From: VXYL01 sp965199945
Lineage (GTDB): Bacteria; Pseudomonadota; Gammaproteobacteria; Pseudomonadales; Azotimanducaceae
Assembly: GCA_965199945.1 (NCBI GenBank)
Contig: OZ241354.1
Span: 4,216,001 to 4,280,000, forward strand
DNA length: 64,000 bases
Reading direction: 5' to 3'
Position numbers and translations under genes: made by a program. This document shows, in pieces, positions 19,917 through 27,754 of this stretch (its first letter is position 1; every line of letters starts with the position of its first letter). The notes beneath the pieces were generated by a model. The model ran no database searches. It saw only the letters and a list, made by a program, of their open reading frames with translations, and was not told the DNA's origin.

Positions 19917-19942
19917 GGCAGCAAGCACAACATGGGGCACTC

Positions 19943-22636
19943 CTAGACCAACTTCAACCCCTCCGTGCCGTCGTATCGCAAGACCGCCTCGCCACCATCT
20001 TCGCCCGTCGTCGCCGCCGCCTTGTATTGGCCACTACCGACCGGCTCTTCATCCAGCAATATCAATACCTTATGTTGGTCATACGCACCCCAGCGCACCT
20101 TGATCTCCGACGCCGCCTCGACGTGCTCCGGCGAAGTCGCCTCGCCCGAGACTCGCCGCTTGGAGACGCTGACCTCGCTTAGGCGCCACGCCCGCCACGG
20201 CTCGTTGGGGGCGCTTTCATGCGCGTAAGGCACCCAGGCACCGGCGTGCCATCTGGCAAGCCGAAGCGTCACCTGCTCGTCGTCGGCGATGCGCGTGACG
20301 GTCTGAACGTCCTTGCTCCAAGCGACCCCGCGCCGCGTGTAGCCATCCGTCAGCTTCAGCGTTGCCGTGTTGGCGACACCGCGTTCGGCGGAGTCGTTGC
20401 CTTCGGTTTCCAGGATGTTCTCCACGAGGCCGCTCGGAACCCGGCTCTCCACGTCCTCGGCATAGACCCGCTCGATCAGCGACCGCAGGCGTGTCGGGCT
20501 GTCGATTTCGCCATCGTCTTCGAGCACCTTCGCCGTCATCCAGAGCCGGGCATACGCCCTGTAGACGTATGCCGCACGCGGGAAGGCGCTCTGGTACCAG
20601 CTTCCGTTCGCATCTGGGATTGCAGGTGGCGACACGACAAGCAGTTCAAGGGACACCGGCCGGGGGCCTCGCTCGTGACGCCACAGCCGGCCGGCGCGTT
20701 GGATGAGGAGGTCGATGGGCGCAAGGTCCGTGACCAGCACGTCGAAGTCCAAATCCAAGGACTGTTCGACGACTTGCGTGGCCACCAGCACCTTGCCGCG
20801 ACGCTGCTCCGCCGTGCCGCCCTTGCTGAAGGTCGTCAACACACGTTCCTCAATGGCCAAGCGGTCGGCAAGGGCGAAGCGGGCGTGGAACAGGTCAACG
20901 CTGGCGGCATCCAACCCTCGTTGCAGCAGTGCCGCCCGTGCTTCCAAGGCGTCATCCACGGAGTTGCGAATGTAGAGGACCGCCGCCCCTTTGTTCGCCG
21001 CGTGGACGACCTCGTCCAGCGCTTCGGCGACAGTACGCAAGAATCGCACGGGAAGCCTGCGAGCCCGATCGGCGCGTCCCTCGACTCCGAACTGCTGGAG
21101 TGAACTGCGGGCTTGGACGCTGGCTAGCGGATAGTCCAACGAGAGCGCGGATTCGGGGAGCTCGGCGCCAAGGCCGCTGACGAACGCATCGCCCAAGTGC
21201 CGGCGCACGACCTTCGGCAGCGTCGCCGACAGCAGAATCGCACAGCCGCCCAGGCCAGCCTGGAACTCGAGCAGCGTCTCGATCTCGCGCTGCATGTAGG
21301 CGTCGTAGGCATGAACCTCGTCGAGGATGAGGACGCTGCGCATGAGGCCGAGCAGCCGCAGCGACTGGTGCTTGCTGGGCAGTATCGACAGCAGCGCTTG
21401 GTCTACCGTGCCCGCGCCGATGTCCGCAAGGAACGACCGCCGGCGGTCGTCGGCGATCCAGGCCGCACAAGCGGATGAAGCGGTCTCGTCGGATTCCGTG
21501 TGCCCAAAGGACTCTTCCTGCCTTGCCCCGATGTCCATTGCGGCGCGGAATCCGTCGTGCATCTTGCGGGCGCCGTGGGCCAGAACCACCGATGGCGACT
21601 CGCCGTCGGCAAACAACCTCTGGTGGATGTGCTCAAGGCGCGTGAACATCGCATTCGCGGTTGCCATGGTGGGCAAGGCCATGTAGAGCCCGTCGGCCTT
21701 GCCTGCCGCCATCAGGCGATGCGCAAGCATCAACGCCGCTTCCGTCTTGCCGCTGCCGGTCTCGTCTTCGATCATGAAGAGCGCCGGGCCTTCCGGCAGA
21801 TCGACGGACTGCGCCCACCGCTGCATCGGGCTCGGCTCTCCTTTCAAGAGGTCGCCGTAGCTCAATCCCTTGGTTCGCGGTCGCGCCGGCAACACGCCGC
21901 TCTTGTGGAGCGCCTGTTCCGCGCGTTCCTGGGCGGAGTGCCAATAGGACGTCAAGTCCGAGACGTGCGCCGGATCCTGATACGGGAACCACTCCACCTT
22001 CGAACCGACCCAGTCCGAAAGCACGGCCAGTCCGGCCAATGCGTAGGACGCTGGCCCGCATTTGCGGGCGACGCTCAGCTTGTCGGGAAGGCTGAACAGC
22101 GTGCGCACTTCGGCTGTGAACAACCGCGCTGCTTCAACGCCCGCCTTGCCGAACAGTGGGTTGATGTCGGGAGATTCATCGGATGGGGGTGCGCCGTGGT
22201 GGCCGGTGACGGCAGAGACAAGCAGCCGCCAACTCCGCCGGGTGTCGCTGTGCAGGCCGAACCGATCAGGATCATGCTCGAATAGGAGCATGCCGCCAGA
22301 CCCGTGATCGTAGCTCGACGGACCGAGTTCGCCACCGAAGCAGGAAGGAAGGCGGTCAGGAACTTTCGATTGAAACCTCTTGGCGAACTTGCCGACGTCG
22401 TGCAGTGCGAGCAAGTATCCGGCCAACGGCACGAGCTGCTCTTCGCCCACGCCCATGAGCCTCGCCAGCCGCTTCCTCAGCAGCGTGTGCTCGCGCAGAA
22501 ACGTGCAACCAACCGCCGCCACGTCAACGCAATGCAAGACCAGCGGATGCCACTGCGGGCCTTCGTCGCTCGGCGGGCGAGCCTTGCCCCAAAACTCCTG
22601 GATGTCGTCAGTCCGCACGCCTTGCTTCTCTGCCAT
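19943..22636 (-). CDS. cas3: CRISPR nuclease-helicase Cas3, type I-E
   Basis: This 897-residue protein (E. coli Cas3 888) is recruited by target-bound Cascade and degrades DNA. Its N-terminal HD nuclease domain shows HDVGKFAKRFQ near residue 75 and a downstream HHGAPPSD. The SF2 helicase part has Walker A DETGSGKTEAAL, the DEVHAYDAYM box and motif VI-like DLLIQRAGRLWRHER. I chose the ATG giving MAEKQGVRTDDIQEFWGKARP. A GTG 42 nt upstream would add 14 residues with no family support. The gene begins about 70 nt beyond the 3' end of tRNA-Ser and ends 163 nt before the small ORF. Confidence 0.96.
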   Translation of the reverse strand: MAEKQGVRTDDIQEFWGKARPPSDEGPQWHPLVLHCVDVAAVGCTFLREHTLLRKRLARLMGVGEEQLVPLAGYLLALHDVGKFAKRFQSKVPDRLPSCFGGELGPSSYDHGSGGMLLFEHDPDRFGLHSDTRRSWRLLVSAVTGHHGAPPSDESPDINPLFGKAGVEAARLFTAEVRTLFSLPDKLSVARKCGPASYALAGLAVLSDWVGSKVEWFPYQDPAHVSDLTSYWHSAQERAEQALHKSGVLPARPRTKGLSYGDLLKGEPSPMQRWAQSVDLPEGPALFMIEDETGSGKTEAALMLAHRLMAAGKADGLYMALPTMATANAMFTRLEHIHQRLFADGESPSVVLAHGARKMHDGFRAAMDIGARQEESFGHTESDETASSACAAWIADDRRRSFLADIGAGTVDQALLSILPSKHQSLRLLGLMRSVLILDEVHAYDAYMQREIETLLEFQAGLGGCAILLSATLPKVVRRHLGDAFVSGLGAELPESALSLDYPLASVQARSSLQQFGVEGRADRARRLPVRFLRTVAEALDEVVHAANKGAAVLYIRNSVDDALEARAALLQRGLDAASVDLFHARFALADRLAIEERVLTTFSKGGTAEQRRGKVLVATQVVEQSLDLDFDVLVTDLAPIDLLIQRAGRLWRHERGPRPVSLELLVVSPPAIPDANGSWYQSAFPRAAYVYRAYARLWMTAKVLEDDGEIDSPTRLRSLIERVYAEDVESRVPSGLVENILETEGNDSAERGVANTATLKLTDGYTRRGVAWSKDVQTVTRIADDEQVTLRLARWHAGAWVPYAHESAPNEPWRAWRLSEVSVSKRRVSGEATSPEHVEAASEIKVRWGAYDQHKVLILLDEEPVGSGQYKAAATTGEDGGEAVLRYDGTEGLKLV

Positions 22637-22707
22637 GCCGCGTTCAAGCCTATCTGTTACAAGCGCACCTTCACACACTTAGCAAAATCAAAGGCTTATG
22701 GCGGTAT
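22637..22707 (-). promoter_or_regulatory. Short cas3 upstream region with weak promoter match
   Basis: The 71 nt between the tRNA-Ser 3' end and cas3 are A+T-richer than their surroundings. On the minus strand TTGCTA, 18 nt, TGTAAC is the best promoter-like pair (TGTAAC has four of six -10 matches). Read-through from the 4.5S/tRNA unit could also drive cas3. No terminator hairpin is obvious after the tRNA. Confidence 0.3.
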
Positions 22708-22797
22708 TGGCGGAGAGGGAGGGATTCGAACCCTCGATGGGCTTTCGCCCATACACACTTTCCAGGCGTGCTCCTTCGGCCGCTCGGACACCTCTCC
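22708..22797 (-). tRNA. tRNA-Ser (anticodon GGA)
   Basis: A complete 90-nt serine tRNA with encoded CCA. The acceptor stem is GGAGAGG paired with CCTCTCC. The anticodon loop CTGGAAA contains GGA, closed by CACGC/GTGTG. A long variable arm (TGGGC GAAA GCCCA) marks it as class II, and the T arm is GAGGG-TTCGAATC-CCTC. The 5' end lies 3 nt after the 4.5S RNA gene and both are read leftwards. The cas operon begins immediately beyond its 3' end. A 5'-half copy exists at 25771-25814. Confidence 0.97.
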
Positions 22798-23099
22798 GTG
22801 GGTGGCGACCTTGCCAGCCTAGCCTCGGCGCCCGAATTCGCTGCGACCGCTGCTCCCTTCCGGGCCTGACGGGGTTGACATCGGCTTCGTCGCGAGGGGA
22901 CCGGCTCGGTCGCCACGGGGTGCAATCCTAGTGGCAACGGGTTCGGATTGCCATTGGCACGGCATCGACGGCAGCGACTCGCTGGCGTGCGAAGGTTCGG
23001 ATCGGCCTCGGACGGCGAGCCGGCGTCTAGCGCGCGCTTCCCGTGCTTCACTGCGTTGGCCAAGGCGCGGCAAGTCCTTTGTTCTTCATTCTTCGCGCA
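22754..23099. repeat. Duplicated block, copy A (tRNA-Ser half, 4.5S gene, upstream DNA)
   Basis: This stretch reappears at 25771-26091 in the same orientation, with scattered substitutions and small indels. It starts inside the tRNA anticodon stem (CACACTTTCC on the plus strand), covers the whole 4.5S gene and ends near CTTCGCGCA. Copy A keeps the full tRNA. The copies flank the 783-residue membrane protein gene. Confidence 0.85.
22801..22917 (-). ncRNA. ffs: 4.5S signal recognition particle RNA, copy A
   Basis: The conserved SRP core GTCAGGCCCGGAAGGGAGCAG, with its GGAA tetraloop and asymmetric loop, is present in sense. The termini pair as GTGGCGACC with GGTCGCCAC, giving a hairpin of about 117 nt, the usual bacterial size. 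The RNA binds Ffh and targets nascent membrane proteins. A -10-like TAGGAT (22925-22930) lies just upstream, with ATGGCA 18 nt before it as a weak -35. It is followed 3 nt later by intact tRNA-Ser. A near-identical second gene lies about 3 kb away. Confidence 0.93.
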
Positions 23100-23402
23100 A
23101 TCGAATCGAAGATGGGCGGTTCATCACTTCGCTTGCTGCCTTTGGGCAGGTCGTTCTCGATCTCCCGCTGGACTGAGCGGGACGCTGGCCATGAACATGG
23201 CGCTTCCCCGCTTCGCCCAACAGTGCCAGTGGCGTCGGTTCTGCGGAATCGCACCCTTGAAAACCGCGTCTAGGGTCGCCGAAACGGAAAGGAGTTGTCA
23301 TCTGCAACCCACGAACCTGCCCTCTATGGCGTTCAGCAGGCTCGGAGTGCCTTGGGCGCACATGCCGTCAAACGCTCTCGGGCAGCGCCCTTCATGCCAA
23401 GC
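23100..23402. other. Gene-free stretch between copy A block and membrane protein gene
   Basis: About 300 nt with no ORF that has a credible start, codon bias or recognisable product. It lies beyond the 3' end of the 783-residue gene. I see no clear intrinsic terminator. A CGGTTCATC string near 23117 matches nine bases of the CRISPR repeat, but without the other arm it is probably chance. Confidence 0.5.
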
Positions 23403-25754
23403 TCATCGTCGCGCATCTTCCACCCGGTCGGCGTCATCGGCGACGTCCGCGCTCCCGCTCGTTGGGAAGTCGACGCGCCAGAGGTCTCGATATCGACCCT
23501 CGGCGCGAAGGAACTGGCCTACGCTGACGCGGTCGACGGCGTAGTCGGGCAGCTGAATCGTCGCAAGGCACTTGGCGTCCCAGGCCACCCCCTTTTCGCT
23601 GAAGTCGAAGTCCAAGTTTTCGAAACCGTACTGCTGCCGACCGCCGGGCAGGTCGCCCGACTCCTGGGCATAGAGATGCACTAGGAACCGCGCCTCTGTG
23701 TCGCTGCCCTTGCACGGCGCCTTGAAGATGGCGAGCTGCCCGTCCCCCAAGTACACGTCGAAATCCGAACGCGCCGCCGGGGCGCCAGCGACCACTGCCT
23801 GGTACTCCGGCAGGTAGAAGTCCGGCGACGAGAATTGCTCCTTGGTCTCGAAGTCGTAGCCCGCCTCCCATACGACGGCGCCGTCGGCCTCGTGCTGGCC
23901 GGTATGGATGCGCGCGATCCCGTGGTCGGGCAGCCGCGCGCGCACGACGCAGCCGCCACGGCCATCGTAGGGCGCGTTTGCGAACCGATAGCCCAGGAAG
24001 AAATCCAAATTGGTCGCGCCGAACGGCCGTCTCGCCCCGGCGGCCTCCTCCCGATGCACGCGCAGTCGGAACCGACGCAGCGCCTCGGCTGCGCCGTCGC
24101 AGTAGCGGTTCGCATAGATCAGCCAGTTGCCGTCTCGGTACACATCGTAGGTCGAGCGAATGAGCAGTTCGCCCTTGTCGCCGCTTTGCCGGCGTTCTCC
24201 CCGTAGCAAGGCCTGGAGGGCACCAGGAACGTCCCGCGCAGTTCTCTGCGCCACCACGACCGGACGGAGATCCACCAACAGAACGGGGCTTATTCGGCCA
24301 ATGGGCACAAAGCGCAGCCAGCTGGGTTGGCGGGCGAACTGGACGAGCGTCGAGACGGCGCCAATGCCCAAGACCGCAATCAGCAGCGCGAACACGACGC
24401 GCTTTGAAACATCCGCCGCCAGCCAGCGCCCCCTCCCCCCCGTTCCCGCAGCCGACCCCAGAGCCGCTAGCTGCACCTCCGGCAGGCGCTCCGCCGCGGC
24501 GCGCGCCGCGTAGTAGGCCAGGACGCACCGGGGCGGAATCGCCGCGCGCGCGGAGAACTCGTTGAAGCCCGGGCCGCCATACCAGAACCAGGGCGCGGCC
24601 AGCAGCATCGCCACGGCGGCCACGAAAAACGGCTCGCGGCCCAGCCGTGGATGCAGCCACCACAGCACGAGCGCCAGCGCCAGAAACTGCACCAAGTAGA
24701 AGAGGGCCACGTCCGCCGCCAGTTGGAAGCCGCTGGCATAGAGCGCCCACAGCCAGCTGCTTGGGAAGTCCACTTGGCCGCTGGTGAGGTAGAGCGCCAG
24801 CAGCGCCGCAAGCGCCGGCGCGAGGAGCATGTTGCGCCAGCCAAGAAAGGGGCGGATGCCGTTTTTGACCAGCATGGCGCCGACCAGCGGCAACAGCCCG
24901 ACGCACAGCAGCGACGACCAGAACAAGCAGGCGGCCAGCACGATCCCGCTGGCTGCCTGGAAACGCGGCTCGCCACACAGCCGCAGCATCAGCAGCGTCG
25001 TCAGTCCGCCGCCGATGAAGTGGTGGGGGGTGATTCCGAGGAAGGCCGAGTACTCCAGATGCACACACGGCGGCGGCCACCTGGTAGTTCGGCAAAACAT
25101 CGGGTCCGCCGGCTCCGGCATCGATGCGACGCCGAACTGCTCCGCGAAGTGCCGCGCCGCATCCGGCAGGCCGTCGCGCAGCACGTGCTCCAGCACGTCC
25201 ATGCCGCAGAAGAACACGAACACGGCCGCAGGCAATAGCATTGCCCGCAACGTCGGCAGACCCTGGGCGCACAAGGCCATGACCAGCGCGATGCCGCCCC
25301 ATGTCCACAGCGCCACCGCCCAGTTCAGCGCATCGATCCCCAGCCACTTGCCCACGAGTCCGGGCACGATGTGGTAGCCGAGGTAGTAGCGTAGCAACGG
25401 AGGTTCGTCGTTCAAGTAATCGGTCAGGTAGGCCGGCCAGTCGCTGTGCGCCAGAGCCAGCAACACCGCTCGGTGAGCCATCGAGTCGGGGTGGTCCGCG
25501 CCGAACACCACGAAGGCGGGCAGAACACCACAGATCAAAGCAAACAACGGCAGCGCGAAAGCTGCCGGGCCGACCCTCTCCCACCACCGTCCGGCGAGCA
25601 CGCGCCACAGGCCAGCGCCCAGAAACGCCACGGCGGGAATGCCGAACCACCACTCGAACCACCCCAGCAGCCACACGGCGACGGGCAGCAGCAGATAGAG
25701 GACTGCGAGCCGGTAGACGACGGGCAGCCCTTCGCCTCCGTTGACCTCAGCCAT
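23403..25754 (-). CDS. GT-C-like membrane protein with two copies of an unknown extracytoplasmic module
   Basis: The 783-residue protein has about ten membrane segments in residues 10-470. Its first loop (HSDWPAYLTDYLNDEPPLLRYYLGYHIVPGLVGKWLG, about 104-138) resembles polyprenol-dependent GT-C glycosyltransferases, and a second large loop holds SAFLGITPHHFIGGG. After the last membrane segment (about 452-473) comes a soluble tail with two related modules, about 532-620 and 664-748. Each has DVY-x-DG, a Cys (NRYC, KAPC), a G/FxxTNLDF-type core (FGATNLDFFLGY; YGFENLDFDFSE), a second Cys (GGCV, AKCL) and LPDxxxxRxxxGQ. The same module occurs once in the 770-residue protein at 48309. The ATG lies 16 nt from the truncated tRNA-Ser, so it may be transcribed from the copy B 4.5S promoter. 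I infer a role in surface glycan assembly; substrate unknown. Confidence 0.7.
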   Translation of the reverse strand: MAEVNGGEGLPVVYRLAVLYLLLPVAVWLLGWFEWWFGIPAVAFLGAGLWRVLAGRWWERVGPAAFALPLFALICGVLPAFVVFGADHPDSMAHRAVLLALAHSDWPAYLTDYLNDEPPLLRYYLGYHIVPGLVGKWLGIDALNWAVALWTWGGIALVMALCAQGLPTLRAMLLPAAVFVFFCGMDVLEHVLRDGLPDAARHFAEQFGVASMPEPADPMFCRTTRWPPPCVHLEYSAFLGITPHHFIGGGLTTLLMLRLCGEPRFQAASGIVLAACLFWSSLLCVGLLPLVGAMLVKNGIRPFLGWRNMLLAPALAALLALYLTSGQVDFPSSWLWALYASGFQLAADVALFYLVQFLALALVLWWLHPRLGREPFFVAAVAMLLAAPWFWYGGPGFNEFSARAAIPPRCVLAYYAARAAAERLPEVQLAALGSAAGTGGRGRWLAADVSKRVVFALLIAVLGIGAVSTLVQFARQPSWLRFVPIGRISPVLLVDLRPVVVAQRTARDVPGALQALLRGERRQSGDKGELLIRSTYDVYRDGNWLIYANRYCDGAAEALRRFRLRVHREEAAGARRPFGATNLDFFLGYRFANAPYDGRGGCVVRARLPDHGIARIHTGQHEADGAVVWEAGYDFETKEQFSSPDFYLPEYQAVVAGAPAARSDFDVYLGDGQLAIFKAPCKGSDTEARFLVHLYAQESGDLPGGRQQYGFENLDFDFSEKGVAWDAKCLATIQLPDYAVDRVSVGQFLRAEGRYRDLWRVDFPTSGSADVADDADRVEDARR

Positions 25755-25770
25755 CGGCGTTCCGCACGCT

Positions 25771-25814
25771 CACACTTTCCAACCGTGCTCCTTCGGCCAC
25801 TCGGACACCTCTCC
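25771..25814 (-). pseudogene. Truncated tRNA-Ser, 5' half only
   Basis: The sequence matches the intact tRNA-Ser from its 5' end through the anticodon stem: GGAGAGG, GTCCGAGTGGCCGAAGGAGC, then TTGGAAAGTGTG with the same GGA anticodon. It then diverges into the leader of the 783-residue gene. The variable arm, T arm and 3' acceptor strand are missing, and one anticodon-stem pair is broken (G-G). It cannot make a tRNA. Confidence 0.88.
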
Positions 25815-25817
25815 TGT

Positions 25818-25934
25818 GGTGGCGACCTTGCCAGCCTAGCCTCGGCGCCCGAATGCGCTGCGACCGCTGCTCCCTTCCGGGCCTGACGGGGTTGAAATCG
25901 GTTTCGCCGCGAGGGAGCGGCTCGGTCGCCACCG
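25818..25934 (-). ncRNA. ffs: 4.5S signal recognition particle RNA, copy B
   Basis: This second SRP RNA gene has the same core (GTCAGGCCCGGAAGGGAGCAG) and complementary termini (GTGGCGACC/GGTCGCCAC). It differs from copy A by scattered substitutions, mostly outside the core. Its -10-like element is TAGGGT instead of TAGGAT. Since the RNA-binding core and terminal helix are intact, it may still be functional. It is followed by a truncated tRNA-Ser and then the 783-residue membrane protein gene, so the primary transcript could serve as that gene's leader. Confidence 0.88.
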
Positions 25935-26182
25935 GGTGCAACCCTAGTGGCAACGGGTTCGGATTGCCATTGGCACGGCAGCGACTCGCTGGCGCGCGAA
26001 GGTCCGGATCGGCTGCGGGCGGCGAAGCCGGGATCTGGCCCGCGCTTCATCGCGTTGGCCAAGGCGCGGCGAGTCCTTTATTCTTCGCGCACCGTGGCGC
26101 TGGGGCGTGGGCCCGCCACACACCGCAAGGGCCGAGGGCGCGGCGCTGCTCCGCGCAGGCTCGCTTACACGAAGGAATGGCA

Positions 26183-26884
26183 ATGAACGGACGCCCCGCA
26201 ATCGGCATCGCGCTGCTCGGCTTCGCACTCGTTTGTCCGGTGGCGAGCGCCGACGGGCTGCGCTTGGGGGTGCAGGCCGGGCTGGAGCGGTGGAATGTGG
26301 ATTTGGACGTGCAGCTCGTCGATCAGAGCGGCACGATCGAGGCCGATTTCGCGCCGGGCGTCGGGGTGCTTGGACAGTACATCTTTCGGGCGCCGGCGGA
26401 GGACGAGCGGCCGTTCTTCGTGGGCTTCGAGCTTGGCTACGCGGCGCAGAACATCTCCGAGGCGGGCACCTTCGACGTGTCGGGCGTGCCGGTGGAGACG
26501 ACGGCGGACATCTCCTGGAGCGTGGATGCGCTGTGGCTGGCGGGCTACGATTTCGGGCGGGTGTCGGCGTTCGTGGCTGGCGGCGGCAGCTATCTGGCGA
26601 GCGAGCTCACCGCCAGCGGCGCTGGCCTCTCCGGGCAGGATCAGAACACGCACATCGGCTTCAAGGTCGCGCCGGGCGTGGAAATCAAGCTGAACGACTC
26701 GTCCTCGCTCCTCGTGCGCGTGGACTACGCGCGCTACCAGGACAAGAAGTACACCGGTTCGGGCAGCAATCTCGGCCTCGATCTCGACATCGACATCAAC
26801 GTGCAGCCGCGCCTTTTTGACGTGCGCGTGGCGTGGGTGTACGAGTTCCGCAACGTCTCCCTGCCGCGCCTGTTCGGGCGCTGA
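26183..26884 (+). CDS. Outer-membrane beta-barrel protein, OmpA/OmpW-like size class
   Basis: The 233-residue product begins with a signal peptide (MNGRPAIGIALLGFALVCP, cleaved after VASA) and consists of alternating hydrophobic/polar strands ending in an aromatic-rich C-terminal strand (RVAWVYEFRNVSL). It is predicted to be a small eight-stranded barrel. I chose the ATG at 26183 because GAAGGA is 6 nt upstream; an ATG two codons earlier sits directly against that site. It is the only plus-strand gene between the CRISPR locus and 48 kb, and it diverges from the copy B 4.5S gene. No function can be assigned. Confidence 0.75.
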   Translation: MNGRPAIGIALLGFALVCPVASADGLRLGVQAGLERWNVDLDVQLVDQSGTIEADFAPGVGVLGQYIFRAPAEDERPFFVGFELGYAAQNISEAGTFDVSGVPVETTADISWSVDALWLAGYDFGRVSAFVAGGGSYLASELTASGAGLSGQDQNTHIGFKVAPGVEIKLNDSSSLLVRVDYARYQDKKYTGSGSNLGLDLDIDINVQPRLFDVRVAWVYEFRNVSLPRLFGR

Positions 26885-26941
26885 GGCCCGCCGACGGCCC
26901 GCGGTTCCACTGCCGGCGCAATCTCACCGCCGGCGCAATCT

Positions 26942-27754
26942 TCACTGCCGCCGCAGCCGCACCGCCGGCGCGTTCGCGTGGCGCGTCGAGCGGAACGGGT
27001 TGATGTCGATGCCGCCACGGCGCATGAAGCAGCCATGCACGGTGAGTTCGCTCGCCTCGGCGGCCATCCTCACGTCGGCGAAGATGCGCTCCACGGCGTG
27101 TTCGTGGAAGCACGGCTGCTCGCGGTAGGAGACGAGGTACTTGAGCACGCCAGCGTGGTCGAGTCGTCGGCCCCGCCAGGCGATGGCGATGGCGCCGGTG
27201 TCGGGCTGTCCGGTCGCCGGGCAGAGGGTGCGGAACAAGCGCGTCTGCACGGCGCAGTCGGCAACGCCGCCCGTGGCTTTAAGGAATGTCGGATCGGCCT
27301 GATAGGTGGAGGTCTCCACGGGCAGGTCGTCCAGCACCGCGCCTTGCAGACCGCCGAAGTCCGCCTCCCCGCTGCCGCCGCGGATCGTTCCCCGCACTTG
27401 TGCGCCAACGCATCGGGACACGTCCCGCTCGATGGTCGCCGCCACCTCGCCGGCGCCCGGGAACTGCGTTTGGGCGAAGGACCCCAAGTAGAGCTTCAAG
27501 GACTTGCTCTCCACCATCGCCGGCGATTCGCAAGGCACCCGCAGCGTCAGCATGCCGATGCGCGGCAGGCCGCCCGCGCCGAGCCAGGTCAGCTCGAAGG
27601 CGCGCCACACGTCTTCGCCGAGAAACGGCAGATCGTCGCTGAAGCCGAGTTCGCGCCGCGCCGGGGCGCGCTCGATGGCGCATAGAACGCTGGCGTCGTA
27701 GCGCGATGGATAGACGGTCGGTCTGCCGAGGGGCAGGTCCCGCGGCGCCGGCAT
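26942..27754 (-). CDS. queF: NADPH-dependent 7-cyano-7-deazaguanine reductase QueF
   Basis: The 270-residue enzyme reduces preQ0 to preQ1 in queuosine biosynthesis (E. coli QueF 282). The family motif ESKSLKLYLGSFAQTQF is at about residue 92, and the active-site cysteine is in LCPATGQPDTGAIAI. The tail HGCFMRRGGIDINPFRST carries the conserved substrate-binding arginine region. It is the long two-domain form. Its ATG shares a base with the MFS stop (TGATG), so it is coupled to that transporter gene. Confidence 0.95.
   Translation of the reverse strand: MPAPRDLPLGRPTVYPSRYDASVLCAIERAPARRELGFSDDLPFLGEDVWRAFELTWLGAGGLPRIGMLTLRVPCESPAMVESKSLKLYLGSFAQTQFPGAGEVAATIERDVSRCVGAQVRGTIRGGSGEADFGGLQGAVLDDLPVETSTYQADPTFLKATGGVADCAVQTRLFRTLCPATGQPDTGAIAIAWRGRRLDHAGVLKYLVSYREQPCFHEHAVERIFADVRMAAEASELTVHGCFMRRGGIDINPFRSTRHANAPAVRLRRQ

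Larger units (their letters stand above)
25771..26091. repeat. Duplicated block, copy B
   Basis: Second copy of the 22754-23099 block, about 320 nt, same orientation, with several small indels relative to copy A in the part upstream of the 4.5S gene. It ends near CTTCGCGCA, after which the sequences are unrelated. It is slightly more degenerate in the tRNA part, suggesting that copy A is the maintained original. Confidence 0.85.

Noticed and set aside
23117..23125. CGGTTCATC as a second degenerate CRISPR repeat
   Set aside because: Only nine bases match and the complementary arm (GGGAAC) is missing, unlike the element at 19894-19916.
22708..25814. The 783-residue gene as an integrative element inserted in tRNA-Ser
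   Set aside because: The partial tRNA copy is the 5' half, not the 3' end normally duplicated by integration. The repeat also includes the whole 4.5S gene, and no integrase is present. A segmental duplication fits better.
25771..25814. A second functional tRNA-Ser
   Set aside because: The variable arm, T arm and 3' acceptor strand are absent.
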